A stretch of DNA of 64,000 nt, from NCBI GenBank assembly GCA_947650285.1, contig CANTFL010000641.1, positions 1-64,000 on the forward strand, read 5' to 3'. The notes beneath the pieces were generated by a model that ran no database searches, was not told the origin of the DNA, and saw only the letters and a program-made list of their open reading frames with translations. The DNA comes from Hyaloperonospora brassicae. Taxonomy: Eukaryota > Oomycota > Peronosporomycetes > Peronosporales > Peronosporaceae. Every line of letters begins with the position of its first letter. Position 1 is the first letter of the stretch. Positions 9,214-19,000 of the stretch are shown piece by piece. The position numbers and the translations under genes were made by a program.

Positions 9214-10923
9214 CTACGCCGTTTCCGAGTACATCCCAGACAGCGCTTTCTTGTTCACTTTTCCCATGGCATTTTTAGGAATTTCGTCGACAAACAAGTA
9301 TTTGCGCGGCACGCGGTAGCTTGCAAGGTGCTCTTTCAGGAACTCCACAAGCGGCGGAGACAATGCGTCTGGACCAACACTCTTACCATGGACTCTCGAG
9401 CGTATGATGGCGGCTACAAGCTGCCCCCACGTTTCGTCAGGCAGGCCGAAAACAGCGCACTCGAGTACCTGTGGATGTGTCAACAGCACGCGCTCGACGT
9501 CCAGAGCTGACACCTTGTAGCCCGCGGTCTTGAGGATGTCGGCGCTTGCACGTCCGCGGATACGAAAGCTGTTGTAGTCGTTGCTGTACTGGACGATATC
9601 GCCAGTCTTGAACCACCCGTCAGCATCAAATTCCTTAGCAGTAGCCTCAGGCTTCTTCCAGTACTCGTGACAGACCGACGGACCCTTTACACGGAGCTCG
9701 CCTTCCTTCTCGTCGCTCAAAAGTACTTCAGTCTCTGTGTCGGGATCCACCACCCGTACTGAAACACTTGGAAAGGTGTTACCGACGTAGCCGACGTGAC
9801 GGTCTCCATGCAGCGGATTGGTAAGCACCATGCCCAGTTCGGTCATTCCGTACCGTTCGAGAAGACGCTGTCCTGTCAGCTTTTCCCAGCGGCCCAAAAT
9901 CGATAGAGGACAAGCCATGGATCCACTGATCGCTACGCGCAATGCCCGAGCACCTGCAAGTGCGTCTCGCGTCGTCGGATCGTCGACGTGCCGGCTTTCC
10001 ATCTCTTCCAGCAGCTTCATGTATACTGTAGGCACTGCCATGAGCATCGAAACTGGACGCTTCATCGTTGCCGCGCCTGCTAGTCGAGACCAAATGAGCG
10101 ACGGCGCTGCCGACGGCAAGAATTCCACCGATCCACCAGTGTACATGACACACAACAGATTGTTGAGAATGCCGTGGACATGGTGCAGTGGTAAAAAGTG
10201 GAGCAGATGGTCGGTGCTTGCCATTTCCCACGCTGTTACGACGTCACTGAGCTGTGCTGTCAGCGCGCGATGAGTAGTCACTACGCCTTTCGGTCGTCCA
10301 GTAGTGCCACTTGTGTAGACGATGTACGCTCCACTACTTTTGTAGTCAGTGGTCTCCAGCCATTGCTCCACTTGTTTGCTCTCTGCCCTCGACAACGCCT
10401 CTGCGTCCTCCTCGTCGCTCTTGACATCGTCGGGACGTGTCACCACTTGTATCTTCCTTCTTGTCGAGAGTCCTGCTATATACGCGTTCAGTTTTGTATC
10501 CATTTGTAAAACTGACTCGTTCACCACGATCATCTCGGCACTGGCGTCGGTAATTGTATAGTCCATCTCTTCTGCTGGATGGGCTGGATGCAACGGCACG
10601 GCAGTGCCTCCTGCAAGCCAAATCGCCCATTGAATGATCAAATAGGACGGACCTCGAGCTCCGAGAACGGCGACGCGAAAGGGCTTTTGGTCGGTCGCTA
10701 ATCGACTCAAGAGCTCGTCACGCAGCGCGAGTGCCCGACGTAGCAACGACGCATAGGTCCACTCGATAGCGTCGGCCGTGTCGTTCGTGCGGGTAATGAC
10801 CGCTACCGAGCGCTGGTGCTCAAGCAGCTTTGCAAACAAGTGCGGGGCGACGAGGCCGTGCGCTTGAGAGCTTTTCGCCATGGCAGAAATGGGTTCACAC
10901 GAGCGCCGGCTTGACAACGACAA
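9214..10923 (-). CDS. Acyl-CoA synthetase, malonyl-CoA synthetase (ACSF3/AAE13)-like, 569 aa
   Basis: This is an AMP-forming acyl-CoA ligase, which activates a carboxylic acid through an acyl-adenylate to acyl-CoA. Adenylation motifs are present in order: YTSGTTGRPKGV (203-214), ERYGMTE (356-362), GWFKTGD (436-442) and NAMGKVNKKA with the likely catalytic Lys near 555. The FLPLHHVHGILNNLLC region and overall length match the ACSF3/AAE13 family, which in other eukaryotes makes malonyl-CoA, often in mitochondria. Substrate and location are inferred from this likeness. The start may be the second Met (MAKSS, 10881). The last 140 or so codons lie in the left arm and are duplicated at 13818-14243. 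No intron is seen. Confidence 0.9.
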   Translation of the reverse strand: MSLSSRRSCEPISAMAKSSQAHGLVAPHLFAKLLEHQRSVAVITRTNDTADAIEWTYASLLRRALALRDELLSRLATDQKPFRVAVLGARGPSYLIIQWAIWLAGGTAVPLHPAHPAEEMDYTITDASAEMIVVNESVLQMDTKLNAYIAGLSTRRKIQVVTRPDDVKSDEEDAEALSRAESKQVEQWLETTDYKSSGAYIVYTSGTTGRPKGVVTTHRALTAQLSDVVTAWEMASTDHLLHFLPLHHVHGILNNLLCVMYTGGSVEFLPSAAPSLIWSRLAGAATMKRPVSMLMAVPTVYMKLLEEMESRHVDDPTTRDALAGARALRVAISGSMACPLSILGRWEKLTGQRLLERYGMTELGMVLTNPLHGDRHVGYVGNTFPSVSVRVVDPDTETEVLLSDEKEGELRVKGPSVCHEYWKKPEATAKEFDADGWFKTGDIVQYSNDYNSFRIRGRASADILKTAGYKVSALDVERVLLTHPQVLECAVFGLPDETWGQLVAAIIRSRVHGKSVGPDALSPPLVEFLKEHLASYRVPRKYLFVDEIPKNAMGKVNKKALSGMYSETA

Positions 10924-12476
10924 GCCGTGAAGTAAGTGAAGTGGCAGAAATGCACGGATCCGTGATGCCCGAGAAGTGGAACAATATGGTCATTGTCTCG
11001 AGGGGAACATGTCGACGCGAGACTTTTGCCGTTCGTAATTCTGAGAGACGTCGTTTGTGATATTTCGATAACGTACGACTTCGAAGCGGACAGAGCTGCG
11101 CCGTCATCGCGTGTGTGCATGAGGAACTGTCGCATCGTATCGCGTTATGCGTTTGCGAAAACGTCTTTGGAGTACATTGCAGATCAACATTCGGCGATTG
11201 CGTACCCCTTTGATCACTTCTTGATCGGTTTTAGGACAAAATATGGGGATTTTTCGCACGACGGGTTTGCCTGGCAGGTGCCAGGACTTTAGGTCGTCAA
11301 CGTCTGTTGACCGCCAAAAGATCCCGCTGCACTTGCATCGTAGCCTTTGGCATGTTGTAGCAATCATTATGGTGTCATGCGACTGCTTGCTCGTTGACGT
11401 ACTGACTGCATGAGACTTGTTGGGTAAGCACCCAGCAACTTTACCCACAATCGACACTCCTTGGTGTCGATCTTCTGTACAGTAGCACTACCTGTGCGAA
11501 GCTCAGCTACTTTCTTGGCTTCTTTCGTTCGTTGACGTCGAAGACGACACTGCATACAAGTGTTCTCTTACCAACTTGAGTGCCACATCGAGTTGTGGCG
11601 ATGCCTGAAAAGACAAGACGACACGGCTACCACGTTTTATTCTTCGACGGAATCGAAGCCATTGTCTCCGTGACGTGCTAGAGCGTCTCTTCGAGATAGA
11701 GCGACAAAGAGAGAGAAGGACCTGCCCGATGAAGTGTCGCTAACGAAAGCGTGAGGCAATCAACTTGCGCTTGCAACGTATGAGTGTACTGCTTACACTT
11801 TGCCTCAGCCAGCGAAGCAAACGGGTGTCCGACGCTGTGCCGAATAATGTTAGTCAATGCCAGGTCCATTTTGCCAAAACATGGCTGCCATCAGATACCG
11901 CTTCGACGACATATCTTGCCGTGCTGCAAGCAGTGCAACCCGAGGGAACGACAGTTGGTGCTTGCACACTGTCAGGTGCCATTGTTAGGGCCAACCGTTG
12001 GGAGCATTTCACCGCTTCACAGGTCGAGGTTTTGAGTTTGAGTGGAGGAACAAGAAGAAACGAGAGCGCTTTGGTGAGTCTGCAGCAGGTCTCGTAGCTT
12101 GGGTACGACCAAAAGAGGCACAACGTGACCAGACCTTGCAGGACGAACCCGTTGGCAGACTACGAAGCGCACTTCGATCGAGACGATTGCAGCTAATATA
12201 GCTTTAGCCTCTGTTTGCAACGTGCCTCATGTAAACACCAGAGCTATTGATGAGGTACACTACTACATGTCGTGTCTGCCATCTACAGCGCACCACGTTC
12301 GCGTCCGAGAGTAGTGACAGCTTCTTCAGCTACACACAGGACCCATTCTGCACACCACTGACCTCAATGTGCTCGAAGGAGCGGGAAACCCAACGGCGGG
12401 TGATGTGATGTGTACCATCCGCCACCTAATTCCAAACTATCCGACCAAAACGACAGCCAACCCGTGATCCGAAGAA
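10924..12476. other. Spacer region, no firm gene
   Basis: This single-copy sequence lies between the synthetase start and the taspase-like gene and should hold both promoters. Apart from overlapping minus-strand frames at 11678-12220, nothing coding is evident. Confidence 0.5.
11678..12220 (-). other. Possible decayed or small multi-exon gene
   Basis: Three overlapping minus-strand frames (starting at 12220, 12123 and 11869) each look coding-like in part: MQTEAKAILAAIVSIEVRF, then TMAPDSVQAPTVVPSGC, then MDLALTNIIRHSVGHPF. They join only through two frame changes. No clean intron joins were found, so this is either a frameshifted relic or chance. The family is not recognised. Confidence 0.2.
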
Positions 12477-13730
12477 ATGGGCGACTGGTTGCTAGCGGTG
12501 CACGCTGGAGCTGGAAAATATGGTGACTCCGCCACGGAACCTGCGTACCTCTCGTTGCTTCGAGCAGCGCTTGAGAGTGCGCACGATCGCATTCTTGCAG
12601 ACGCCCGAAGGCCGCCTTCTGCCGCGCAAATAGCTGTCCATTTGCTGCGCGCGTTCGAGCACAGCAGCTTCACAAACGCCGGACGTGGTGCGAATTTGAC
12701 GGAACACGGGCAAGTCGAGTGCGAAGCGAGTGTTGTGTGTGGTCGAACGGGATCGGTCGCGTGTTGCGGAGCCGTGCGGGGCGTGCGAGAGCCGAGTGCG
12801 CTGGCGCTGAAGTTACTGGAGCAAGCAGAGCGCGCAGGCGACCGCGACGTGAAGAGGAAGTTCGCGTGTGGTCGACAGCCGCCGCTGGTGCTTGTGGGCG
12901 AACACACTCGACAAGTGGCTCGCGACTTTGGTCTTGAGACAGCAACGGACGATGCCGAAGCACTAAAGACGTACCACGTGACGCCAAAGTCTCGAGCACA
13001 TTGGGCCAAGTGGCACGAGCGATTCCAAGCGGCAACGGCGCGCAAAGCTGAAGCAACGACGAAGACGAGAGGCGACAATGAGGACGTTGAGCACTTGGAT
13101 ACGGTCGGATCAGTCTGTATGGACTCGATGGGGAACGTAGCAGCGGCATTGTCAAGTGGTGGGGTGCTGTACAAAGTCCCCGGGCGTCTGGGGCTTGCAG
13201 GATGTCCCCGCATGGGCTGCGATGCTGCGAACGCTCGTGGGACACAGACCACAAGTCGCAAGCGAAAGCGAAGAGAGCGTAGGAACGTGGCAAATGCTTT
13301 TGCTGTGGCGTGTACGGGTCGAGGCGAGCAGTTCATGCAGCATCGTGTCGTGAGCGGCTTCCGTCGACGATTGTCCAAGTCGGCGAATCTCGAGAAAGCG
13401 TTGCGAAAGGCGTTTGTTGACTCGAAGAGGTGCGGCGACGCTCGTGAAGGGATCGAAGGTGGAGTGCTGGCTCTTGTGTCACTGCCGCGTGAGAACGACG
13501 ACGACACAGCACGTCGAGTCCAACTCGGTGCAGCATTCACGACGCCCTGTATGGGTGTGGGCTACTTGCAGTGTCGGGCCAATGCAAAGCCAGAAGCTCG
13601 AGTGCAGCTTTTGCGCCGGCCAGAGGTCTCTGCCCGACACCCTGCAACAAAGAGCACACACACGGAAGTAGCTGTTCATGTGTCGTTGTTCGACCTGGTG
13701 CAACGACCTAAGGCACATGACGTCGAGTAG
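12477..13730 (+). CDS. Taspase-1-like threonine aspartase (Ntn hydrolase), 417 aa
   Basis: This belongs to the type-2 asparaginase/taspase family, which self-cleaves to expose an N-terminal catalytic threonine. HAGAG occurs at 9-13 and FTNAGRGANLTEHGQVECEA at about 65-84. The cleavage/catalytic motif LDTVGSV puts the nucleophile at Thr209, followed by NVAAALSSGGVLYKVPGRLG. The long segment after the SGG loop and the C-terminal CMGVGY motif resemble taspase 1 more than plain asparaginases. Taspase 1 cleaves nuclear regulators after Asp. A basic tract here (RKRKRRERRN, about 261-270) could be a nuclear signal. The gene is single copy in the spacer of the inverted duplication, and its stop lies about 85 bp from the right arm. 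The protease role is inferred; an isoaspartyl peptidase is the alternative. Confidence 0.85.
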   Translation: MGDWLLAVHAGAGKYGDSATEPAYLSLLRAALESAHDRILADARRPPSAAQIAVHLLRAFEHSSFTNAGRGANLTEHGQVECEASVVCGRTGSVACCGAVRGVREPSALALKLLEQAERAGDRDVKRKFACGRQPPLVLVGEHTRQVARDFGLETATDDAEALKTYHVTPKSRAHWAKWHERFQAATARKAEATTKTRGDNEDVEHLDTVGSVCMDSMGNVAAALSSGGVLYKVPGRLGLAGCPRMGCDAANARGTQTTSRKRKRRERRNVANAFAVACTGRGEQFMQHRVVSGFRRRLSKSANLEKALRKAFVDSKRCGDAREGIEGGVLALVSLPRENDDDTARRVQLGAAFTTPCMGVGYLQCRANAKPEARVQLLRRPEVSARHPATKSTHTEVAVHVSLFDLVQRPKAHDVE

Positions 13731-13817
13731 TCGCCAATGTGGACGTACTGCGATTTCCAGGTCAACTTTGGGCATACTGCCTTCGTCACCACTTCCTTTC
13801 TGTAGCCTGGGATTGCA

Positions 13818-14243
13818 GCCAAGAAGTTTGATGCTGACGGGTGGTTCCAGACTGGCGATATCGTCCAGTACAGCAACGACTACAACAGCTTTCGTATCCG
13901 CGGACGTGCAAGCGCCGACATCCTCAAGACCGCGGGCTACAAGGTGTCAGCTCTGGACGTCGAGCGCGTGCTGTTGACGCATCCACAGGTACTCGAGTGC
14001 GCTGTTTTCGGCCTGCCTGACGAAACGTGGGGGCAGCTTGTAGCCGCCATCATACGCTCGAGAGTCCATGGTAAGAGTGTTGGTCCAGACGCATTGTCTC
14101 CGCCGCTTGTGGAGTTCCTGAAAGAGCACCTTGCAAGCTACCGCGTGCCGCGCAAGTACTTGTTTGTCGACGAAATTCCTAAAAATGCCATGGGAAAAGT
14201 GAACAAGAAAGCGCTGTCTGGGATGTACTCGGAAACGGCGTAG
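13818..14243 (+). pseudogene. Truncated acyl-CoA synthetase 3' fragment
   Basis: This duplicates the last 140 or so codons of the synthetase at 9214-10923, from FDADGWF to the stop. It lacks the whole nucleotide-binding N-terminal domain and its promoter. The conserved GWFKTGD motif reads GWFQTGD here. An in-frame TAG lies just upstream (13802-13804). The fragment begins about 85 bp after the taspase-like gene, so it could be transcribed as that gene's 3' trailer but cannot make an active enzyme. Confidence 0.9.
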
Positions 14244-14393
14244 TGCTGGGACGTTCATTCAACCTGTGTTCGTGATCTCGCGTGCTTGGGCGAGAAGGTG
14301 ATTTCTCGTCGACAGGCTTTTGACGTTGGTAACGCAGCGTTGGTAGATGGTGAAGAAGATGCTTGAGACACTGGCGACACTGGTTGGGCGTGC

Positions 14394-15325
14394 TCAGCTA
14401 GTGATGCACGGCATCTGTCCGCATCGACATCGCAACAGGATGAGTACGAAGGATGTTCTGAGATATGCAGTGGCCATGAGCGGGTGTGTGTGCACAAACC
14501 GTAGACTCTCGTCGACCTTGTAGCACTGCACCAGCGTGTACATGTAAACTGCGACGCTTTCCATTTGTTGGTGCTCGGTCTTGCGCATTTCGGCTGCGTC
14601 TTGCGTAGCCAGAGCCTTGGACGACGACGGCGAGACCGCATTCAGGATGGTCTTTGTGCGCGACGACATGACCCATGACTGGTGTAGTGCCATGGAGGTG
14701 TTTTCGCCCGAACTGCGTATGTCCGAGTCGCTCACGCCGCGGAACTCTAGCAGCATGACGTGTGTTTGGAATGTTAGCGATGCACAAGCTCACTGCAGTA
14801 GTTGTCGTACCCGTTGTGGCTGGTCGTTGGCACCACATTCTTGAGCCTGGAGGATATTGCTGCGAAGCAGTGGCCGCCATTATGCGTTCTCTCGCATCGG
14901 TCGGGACGACTGTGTTGAGGATCGAGCTTTCACTGTCGCTTCCTGCCGTACTTTTCGGTGAAGGCGATGAGATGAGCGGAGATCGTTGCAGACAATCTGT
15001 AACAGGGGCAGCAAGGACAGACGCGTTAGCAGGCCGATACACAAGCTGAGCTCAAGGACAAAACTTGTCACGGCAATCAATCACCACGGTCCGAGTTACC
15101 GTTAACAGCGTGAGTCGCAGGAGACAACGATCTCATGTGCTCTGGAACCGACACAAGGTTTTCGAAACGATCTTCGGGTTGTGAGATCGGTTCGTCGTTC
15201 ATCGACATCAACACCTTCTTTTGCCAGCCAAGAGGAGGACGGCCAAGCGCAATGCTGCCCTGCGACGACGTTGAAGTCGACGGGGACGGCGATGGCGATG
15301 GACACCGGCTTTGTGTGAAGCTCAT
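14394..15325 (-). CDS. Hypothetical protein, three-exon model, right copy
   Basis: This is the mirror copy of 8132-9063, with the same exon plan, both introns' splice signals and both CTAAC sites kept. Differences include synonymous changes at the second exon start and several replacements (Arg to Lys, Leu to Ser, Asp to Gly) in the Ser-rich middle. The frame stays open. The family is not recognised. Confidence 0.5.
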
Positions 15326-15514
15326 CCGGGCATGCTGTGGACCGTGGATCTAGTCGAATGAAACGTTTGAGAAGGGTGGTCCATGCGTGGGTCATACGAA
15401 CATACAATTGTGCGATCTTTGGTCGAGAGCTGGGACTGCGGGACTGGAGAGAGAAAGGTGAGCAAGTCATACAGCGTGACTCTAGCAGCAGCGAGTACAA
15501 ACCTTCGGCTCGGC

Positions 15515-15991
15515 TCATTCCGAACGACAACGGCGAGGCTTTGAGTGGACTTGATGGTGGCAATATGTCACGACTAGTCCCAGCACGCAGAAAGTGTTAG
15601 ATTTAGCTTGTTTGTTCATGAACAGGTTGTTGGGCGTCTTACGGATGGCACGAGAGTCGGAACGAATGGCTATCCGGTCGGTCAAATGGCTGGAACGGAA
15701 GACGACCACATTTGCGAAGTCAGTCGATACCACGACGCGATTTGCGAAAGTGCTCACCGAGTCTGGACTGGAGTCGGCACTGAGAGCGGATTCGAGTCGT
15801 CTACGCTGGAAGCATCGCTGGTCCACCTCACTAGCGCCGTCAAAAAGTGCTTGTTGCTGGTCATAGATGGCGTCGAACGATTGCGGCTGCGCCTCAGGCA
15901 TTCGGCAGTCAAAGGCTTCTCTGTCGAGGTCTTCGTCCATCCTGTCTTGGCGACGTGGCTGGATAAGCTGCGTATAGAGCAGCAGCTTCAC
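15515..15991 (-). CDS. Hypothetical frame, possibly a middle exon, right copy
   Basis: This is the copy of 7466-7942, with 158 codons still open and almost identical (one Ser to Asn change near the C-terminus). The doubts about exon status and strand are the same as for the left copy. Confidence 0.3.
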   Translation of the reverse strand: MKLLLYTQLIQPRRQDRMDEDLDREAFDCRMPEAQPQSFDAIYDQQQALFDGASEVDQRCFQRRRLESALSADSSPDSVSTFANRVVVSTDFANVVVFRSSHLTDRIAIRSDSRAIRKTPNNLFMNKQAKSNTFCVLGLVVTYCHHQVHSKPRRCRSE

Positions 15992-16181
15992 ATGAGCACC
16001 AGTTCCAGATGCTCCGACAAGAGAGTACCTGCCGCACGTTTCGGGTATCGTCTCGACTCATGTGCTGTAGGGAGTGACGACTATCACGTGTGTCAAATGG
16101 AAACCGATCCGCCGGTTCTCGCTCGGTGCCTTGCGCCGTCCTCTCGTGTCGACGCTCTTGACTGTCACTGTACCATACCAG

Positions 16182-16933
16182 TCACAAGTGCAGGAAACGC
16201 GCGTCTGTCATGAGTCCAATCAACCGCAGTCGCCACGTCTCTGCGCCGTCCACGTACTTGAGAGCGCCCGAGTCACTGCCAGAGACAAGTGACGCCAGCG
16301 GTCGTTCGCCACGGACATGGGGCAGTCGCGGGACCGCTTCGAACGTCTGGTCGCCTCGTCGCGCCTTCTTGACGGGCGTGAAGATGCACCTACCCCCGCG
16401 TCTTTTGTCTCGGCCGTCCCGTGCGTCGTGGCCCGCACTCGTCTCACGGCGCGGACTCGATCGTGGACGATGGCTGGCAGCTGTTTTGTCGCTCGTGGCC
16501 GGCCACATCCGTTCGCCCCGTCTGCGCTCGCGTCGGGACGACGTCGTGGGAAGTCGCGGTCCGCTGCCGCTCGAGCGCCAGCACACGGACATCTGCACGT
16601 TGGCACAAGTGCAGTCAGCCGCCATCGCAACCGCAGCAGACGAGGCAGGGGACGACATGGGTACACGCACACAAATACATGTGCAGTTCTGTCTATCGAT
16701 GCGCATGTCGGACCTTGCGACTCGCTGTCGTCTCCCACTTGCACAATGTACCAGGGCGTGGCCGACGCACGTGCGGTAGCGGCGACGGCGGCGGCGGCGG
16801 CTGACGGAGCGCTGCGAGACGGACTCGAGGGCGGGACGCGCTGGCGCTGGACGAGCGCGGGGAAGTGCATCTGGCGACGTCGGCCGCGCTGCGAGTACAG
16901 CGCGCGGTGTTTGCCGCCCGTCATCCAGTTCAT
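16182..16933 (-). pseudogene. Right copy of the 208-aa hypothetical gene, frameshifted
   Basis: This mirrors 6528-7275, with exon 1 starting at 16933. In exon 2 a GGCC unit is doubled (16497-16504), adding 4 bp relative to the left arm and shifting frame if the two-exon model is right. It is therefore probably a broken copy, unless the left-arm reading is the mutated one. Confidence 0.45.
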
Positions 16934-17083
16934 TGGTGGGCTTACGCGCGTCACTTGGACTTGACTCGAGTCTGGGAGCGCGCGCGAGGCAAATTGCGCA
17001 ATGCGCGCAGTGGTGCGGACTGGTGGCACTTCAACGTGGAGTGATGGTCATAGGGCGATGGAGGTAAAAGCGTGTTTATGTTT

Positions 17084-17950
17084 TAACCACTTGTATTAAT
17101 CTTTCGGTTCGAGAAGCAGTGCGTTTTAGGTGTTCTAAATTGAAAGGTTGGCAGGGTATTCTAGACATATTCATAATGTCGTAGCTGAATTCTGCGAACG
17201 CGATAGTCGCTGCACCACGCGCATGCGCTCGATATTGTATTGTTGACTGATTGTAGCAGTGAGTCATTGTCGCGTTATTCATAATCCTCGAACTACCTTC
17301 GACCGTGAATATTACCTGGCGTTTTAGCCAGACGGGTGCAGCATTCGCGCGCTTCTCGTGTATTGACTTTTATGATGCTCGCGTTCACTATCGTTTACAC
17401 GAGCGGATCGCTAGTTCAATGCTGGAATCGAAAAGCAGCGAGACAAAACCTGTCGCTCCAAATTGCGAAATGTCGGTCGAAACTTTGCGTCGAAAGTGAA
17501 GGAGCAAGCTGTCCTACCTGCCTTTTTTTGCATCCGGAAGGGTACACAAGGGGCGGACAGACAGTACGTAATCAGTCCCGCCAGTCAGTACATTTCACCG
17601 CTGGAAGCATCTTCGATCGACCATTCCTACTTTTAAATCAGTAGACTCATCTATGCGACACGTGAACAAGGCCTCGAGTGCACTCATCCCATATCTACTA
17701 CGCTCGGGTTCGCTGCATCAGGACAAGAGACCGTACTATGCAGAATCCATCCTACGCACTACGTCCCCACACGTACTGAGCGATAGCACTTCCCCACTAC
17801 ACCATCGCTCAGGCCATAGAACAATACACATCGACGGTCTTTGTCCACCAGCCAGAGATACCCCGTGCTCGGCCCCTCCTCCTCGACACTATTCTCGAAT
17901 TTGCACCACGACCCGCACGTTCAATCGCCGCTCGCTTCGTCTCTTCTCCC

Positions 17951-17954
<4 letters not shown>
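17084..17954. other. Intergenic and peroxiredoxin upstream region
   Basis: Outside the duplication. The last 300 bp become C/T-rich towards the peroxiredoxin start. No convincing gene and no clear initiator element could be fixed. Confidence 0.5.

Positions 17955-17984
<30 letters not shown>
17955..17984 (+). repeat. (CT)n tract in the peroxiredoxin leader
   Basis: About 15 CT units end 11 bp before the ATG, in a pyrimidine-rich stretch that probably forms the 5' leader or core promoter. A similar tract lies at 32879-32911. Confidence 0.9.
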
Positions 17985-17989
<5 letters not shown>

Positions 17990-17995
17990 AACGCA

Positions 17996-18592
17996 ATGGT
18001 GCTCAAGATCCGCCACGACGCGCCCCACTTCACTGCCGAAGCCGTTGTCAATGGCGAGTTCCAAACCGTGTCGCTCTCGGACTACAAGGGCAAGTACGTC
18101 GTGCTTTTCTTCTACCCCATGGACTTTACGTTCGTGTGCCCGACCGAGATCATCGCCTTTAGCGAGAAGGCCGCAGCGTTCCGTGAACTCGGGTGCGAGG
18201 TCTTGGGCTGCAGCGTCGACTCCAAGTTCTCGCACTTGGCGTGGACCAACACGCCGCGGAAACAGGGCGGCCTGGGCGCGCTCGAGATCCCGTTGCTGGC
18301 CGACTTTAACAAGGAGATCGCCACGGCCTACGACGTGCTCATTGACGCCGGCGACGACATTGGCGCGACGTTCCGCGGCCTCTTTATCATTGACCGCGAG
18401 GGCAAACTGCGCCAAAGTACGGTCAACGACTGCCCCGTGGGGCGCAACGTCGACGAGATTTTGCGGCTCGTGGAGGCGTTTCAGTTCACGGACGAGCACG
18501 GCGAAGTGTGCCCTGCGAACTGGAAGAAGGGCGGCAAGACGATCAAGCCGTCGGTGGCCGAGTCGAAGGAGTACTTTGCCGCTGCGCACTAG
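17996..18592 (+). CDS. Typical 2-Cys peroxiredoxin, 198 aa
   Basis: This thiol peroxidase (AhpC/TSA family) reduces hydrogen peroxide and organic peroxides with thioredoxin, probably in the cytosol because no targeting peptide is seen. The peroxidatic Cys48 is in [11 protein letters not shown] and the resolving Cys172 is in GEVCPANW. Both hyperoxidation-sensitivity marks are present: GGLG (91-94) and a C-terminal YF (KEYFAAAH). These let the enzyme be switched off by excess peroxide in other eukaryotes. Length matches the family exactly, there is no intron, and the start follows the CT tract at once. The usual NDLPVGR reads NDCPVGR here, placing an extra Cys at 146. Confidence 0.97.
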   Translation: MVLKIRHDAPHFTAEAVVNGEFQTVSLSDYKGKYVVLFFYPMDFTFVCPTEIIAFSEKAAAFRELGCEVLGCSVDSKFSHLAWTNTPRKQGGLGALEIPLLADFNKEIATAYDVLIDAGDDIGATFRGLFIIDREGKLRQSTVNDCPVGRNVDEILRLVEAFQFTDEHGEVCPANWKKGGKTIKPSVAESKEYFAAAH

Positions 18593-19000
18593 AGCCGTGG
18601 AGGTACTACGGGGTGGTGGTGAGCCCGGGGACCTGTTCTCGGACAGGTGGTGTGAGGAGCTACGAGTGTGTGCCGAAAGATATCAACAATGACGCTGAAG
18701 CGCTATCTTAGCGGACTTTACCCATTGACTTCTTTCCGTTACTTCAGAGCTGCAGACACCTTGTGCTGTCTATTGTCAGGACAGAGTGGCTGTGTTGGTC
18801 GGTGCATACTGTACCGGCGGCTCTGCACGTACTGATTTTTGTTGCACAGGGTCTGTCGCCTTCGGTCGGTGCTGTGCTACGAGAGTGACTGGGGTCAACA
18901 CGCAGACGACCACACGAACGTGTTCTGCCGAGGAGCAATAGCGACATGTACGAAGGCACACTCCGCCGCTGCAGGTCATTGATTCATATACGGACTGGTT
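18593..19000. other. Short convergent intergenic region
   Basis: This lies between the 3' ends of the peroxiredoxin (+) and the PH-domain gene (-). It contains only presumed 3' untranslated sequence. Confidence 0.6.

Larger units (their letters stand above)
6378..9645 (+). repeat. Left arm of a 3.27-kb inverted duplication
   Basis: This stretch reappears in reverse complement at 13816-17083. Paired positions sum to about 23457-23461 throughout, so the arms are collinear apart from a 4-bp insertion in the right arm. Spot comparison suggests about 98-99% identity, not computed. The outer edge falls in a short T/A-rich run (6371-6378). The inner edge lies inside the acyl-CoA synthetase gene, near its codon 428. 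Confidence 0.95.
13816..17083 (-). repeat. Right arm of the inverted duplication
   Basis: This is the reverse complement of 6378-9645. It carries second copies of the hypothetical locus and a truncated synthetase 3' end. The last 25-30 bp at the inner edge (about 13785-13815) are much more diverged from the synthetase gene than the rest of the arm, so the exact junction is blurred. Confidence 0.95.

Noticed and set aside
12437..13540. 367-codon minus-strand frame
   Set aside because: It lies antisense to the taspase-like gene, whose motifs are clear; composition is that of a complement shadow.
16220..17029. 269-codon minus-strand frame in the right arm
   Set aside because: It arises where a 4-bp insertion joins two frames. 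The left arm shows the same region as two frames with an intron.
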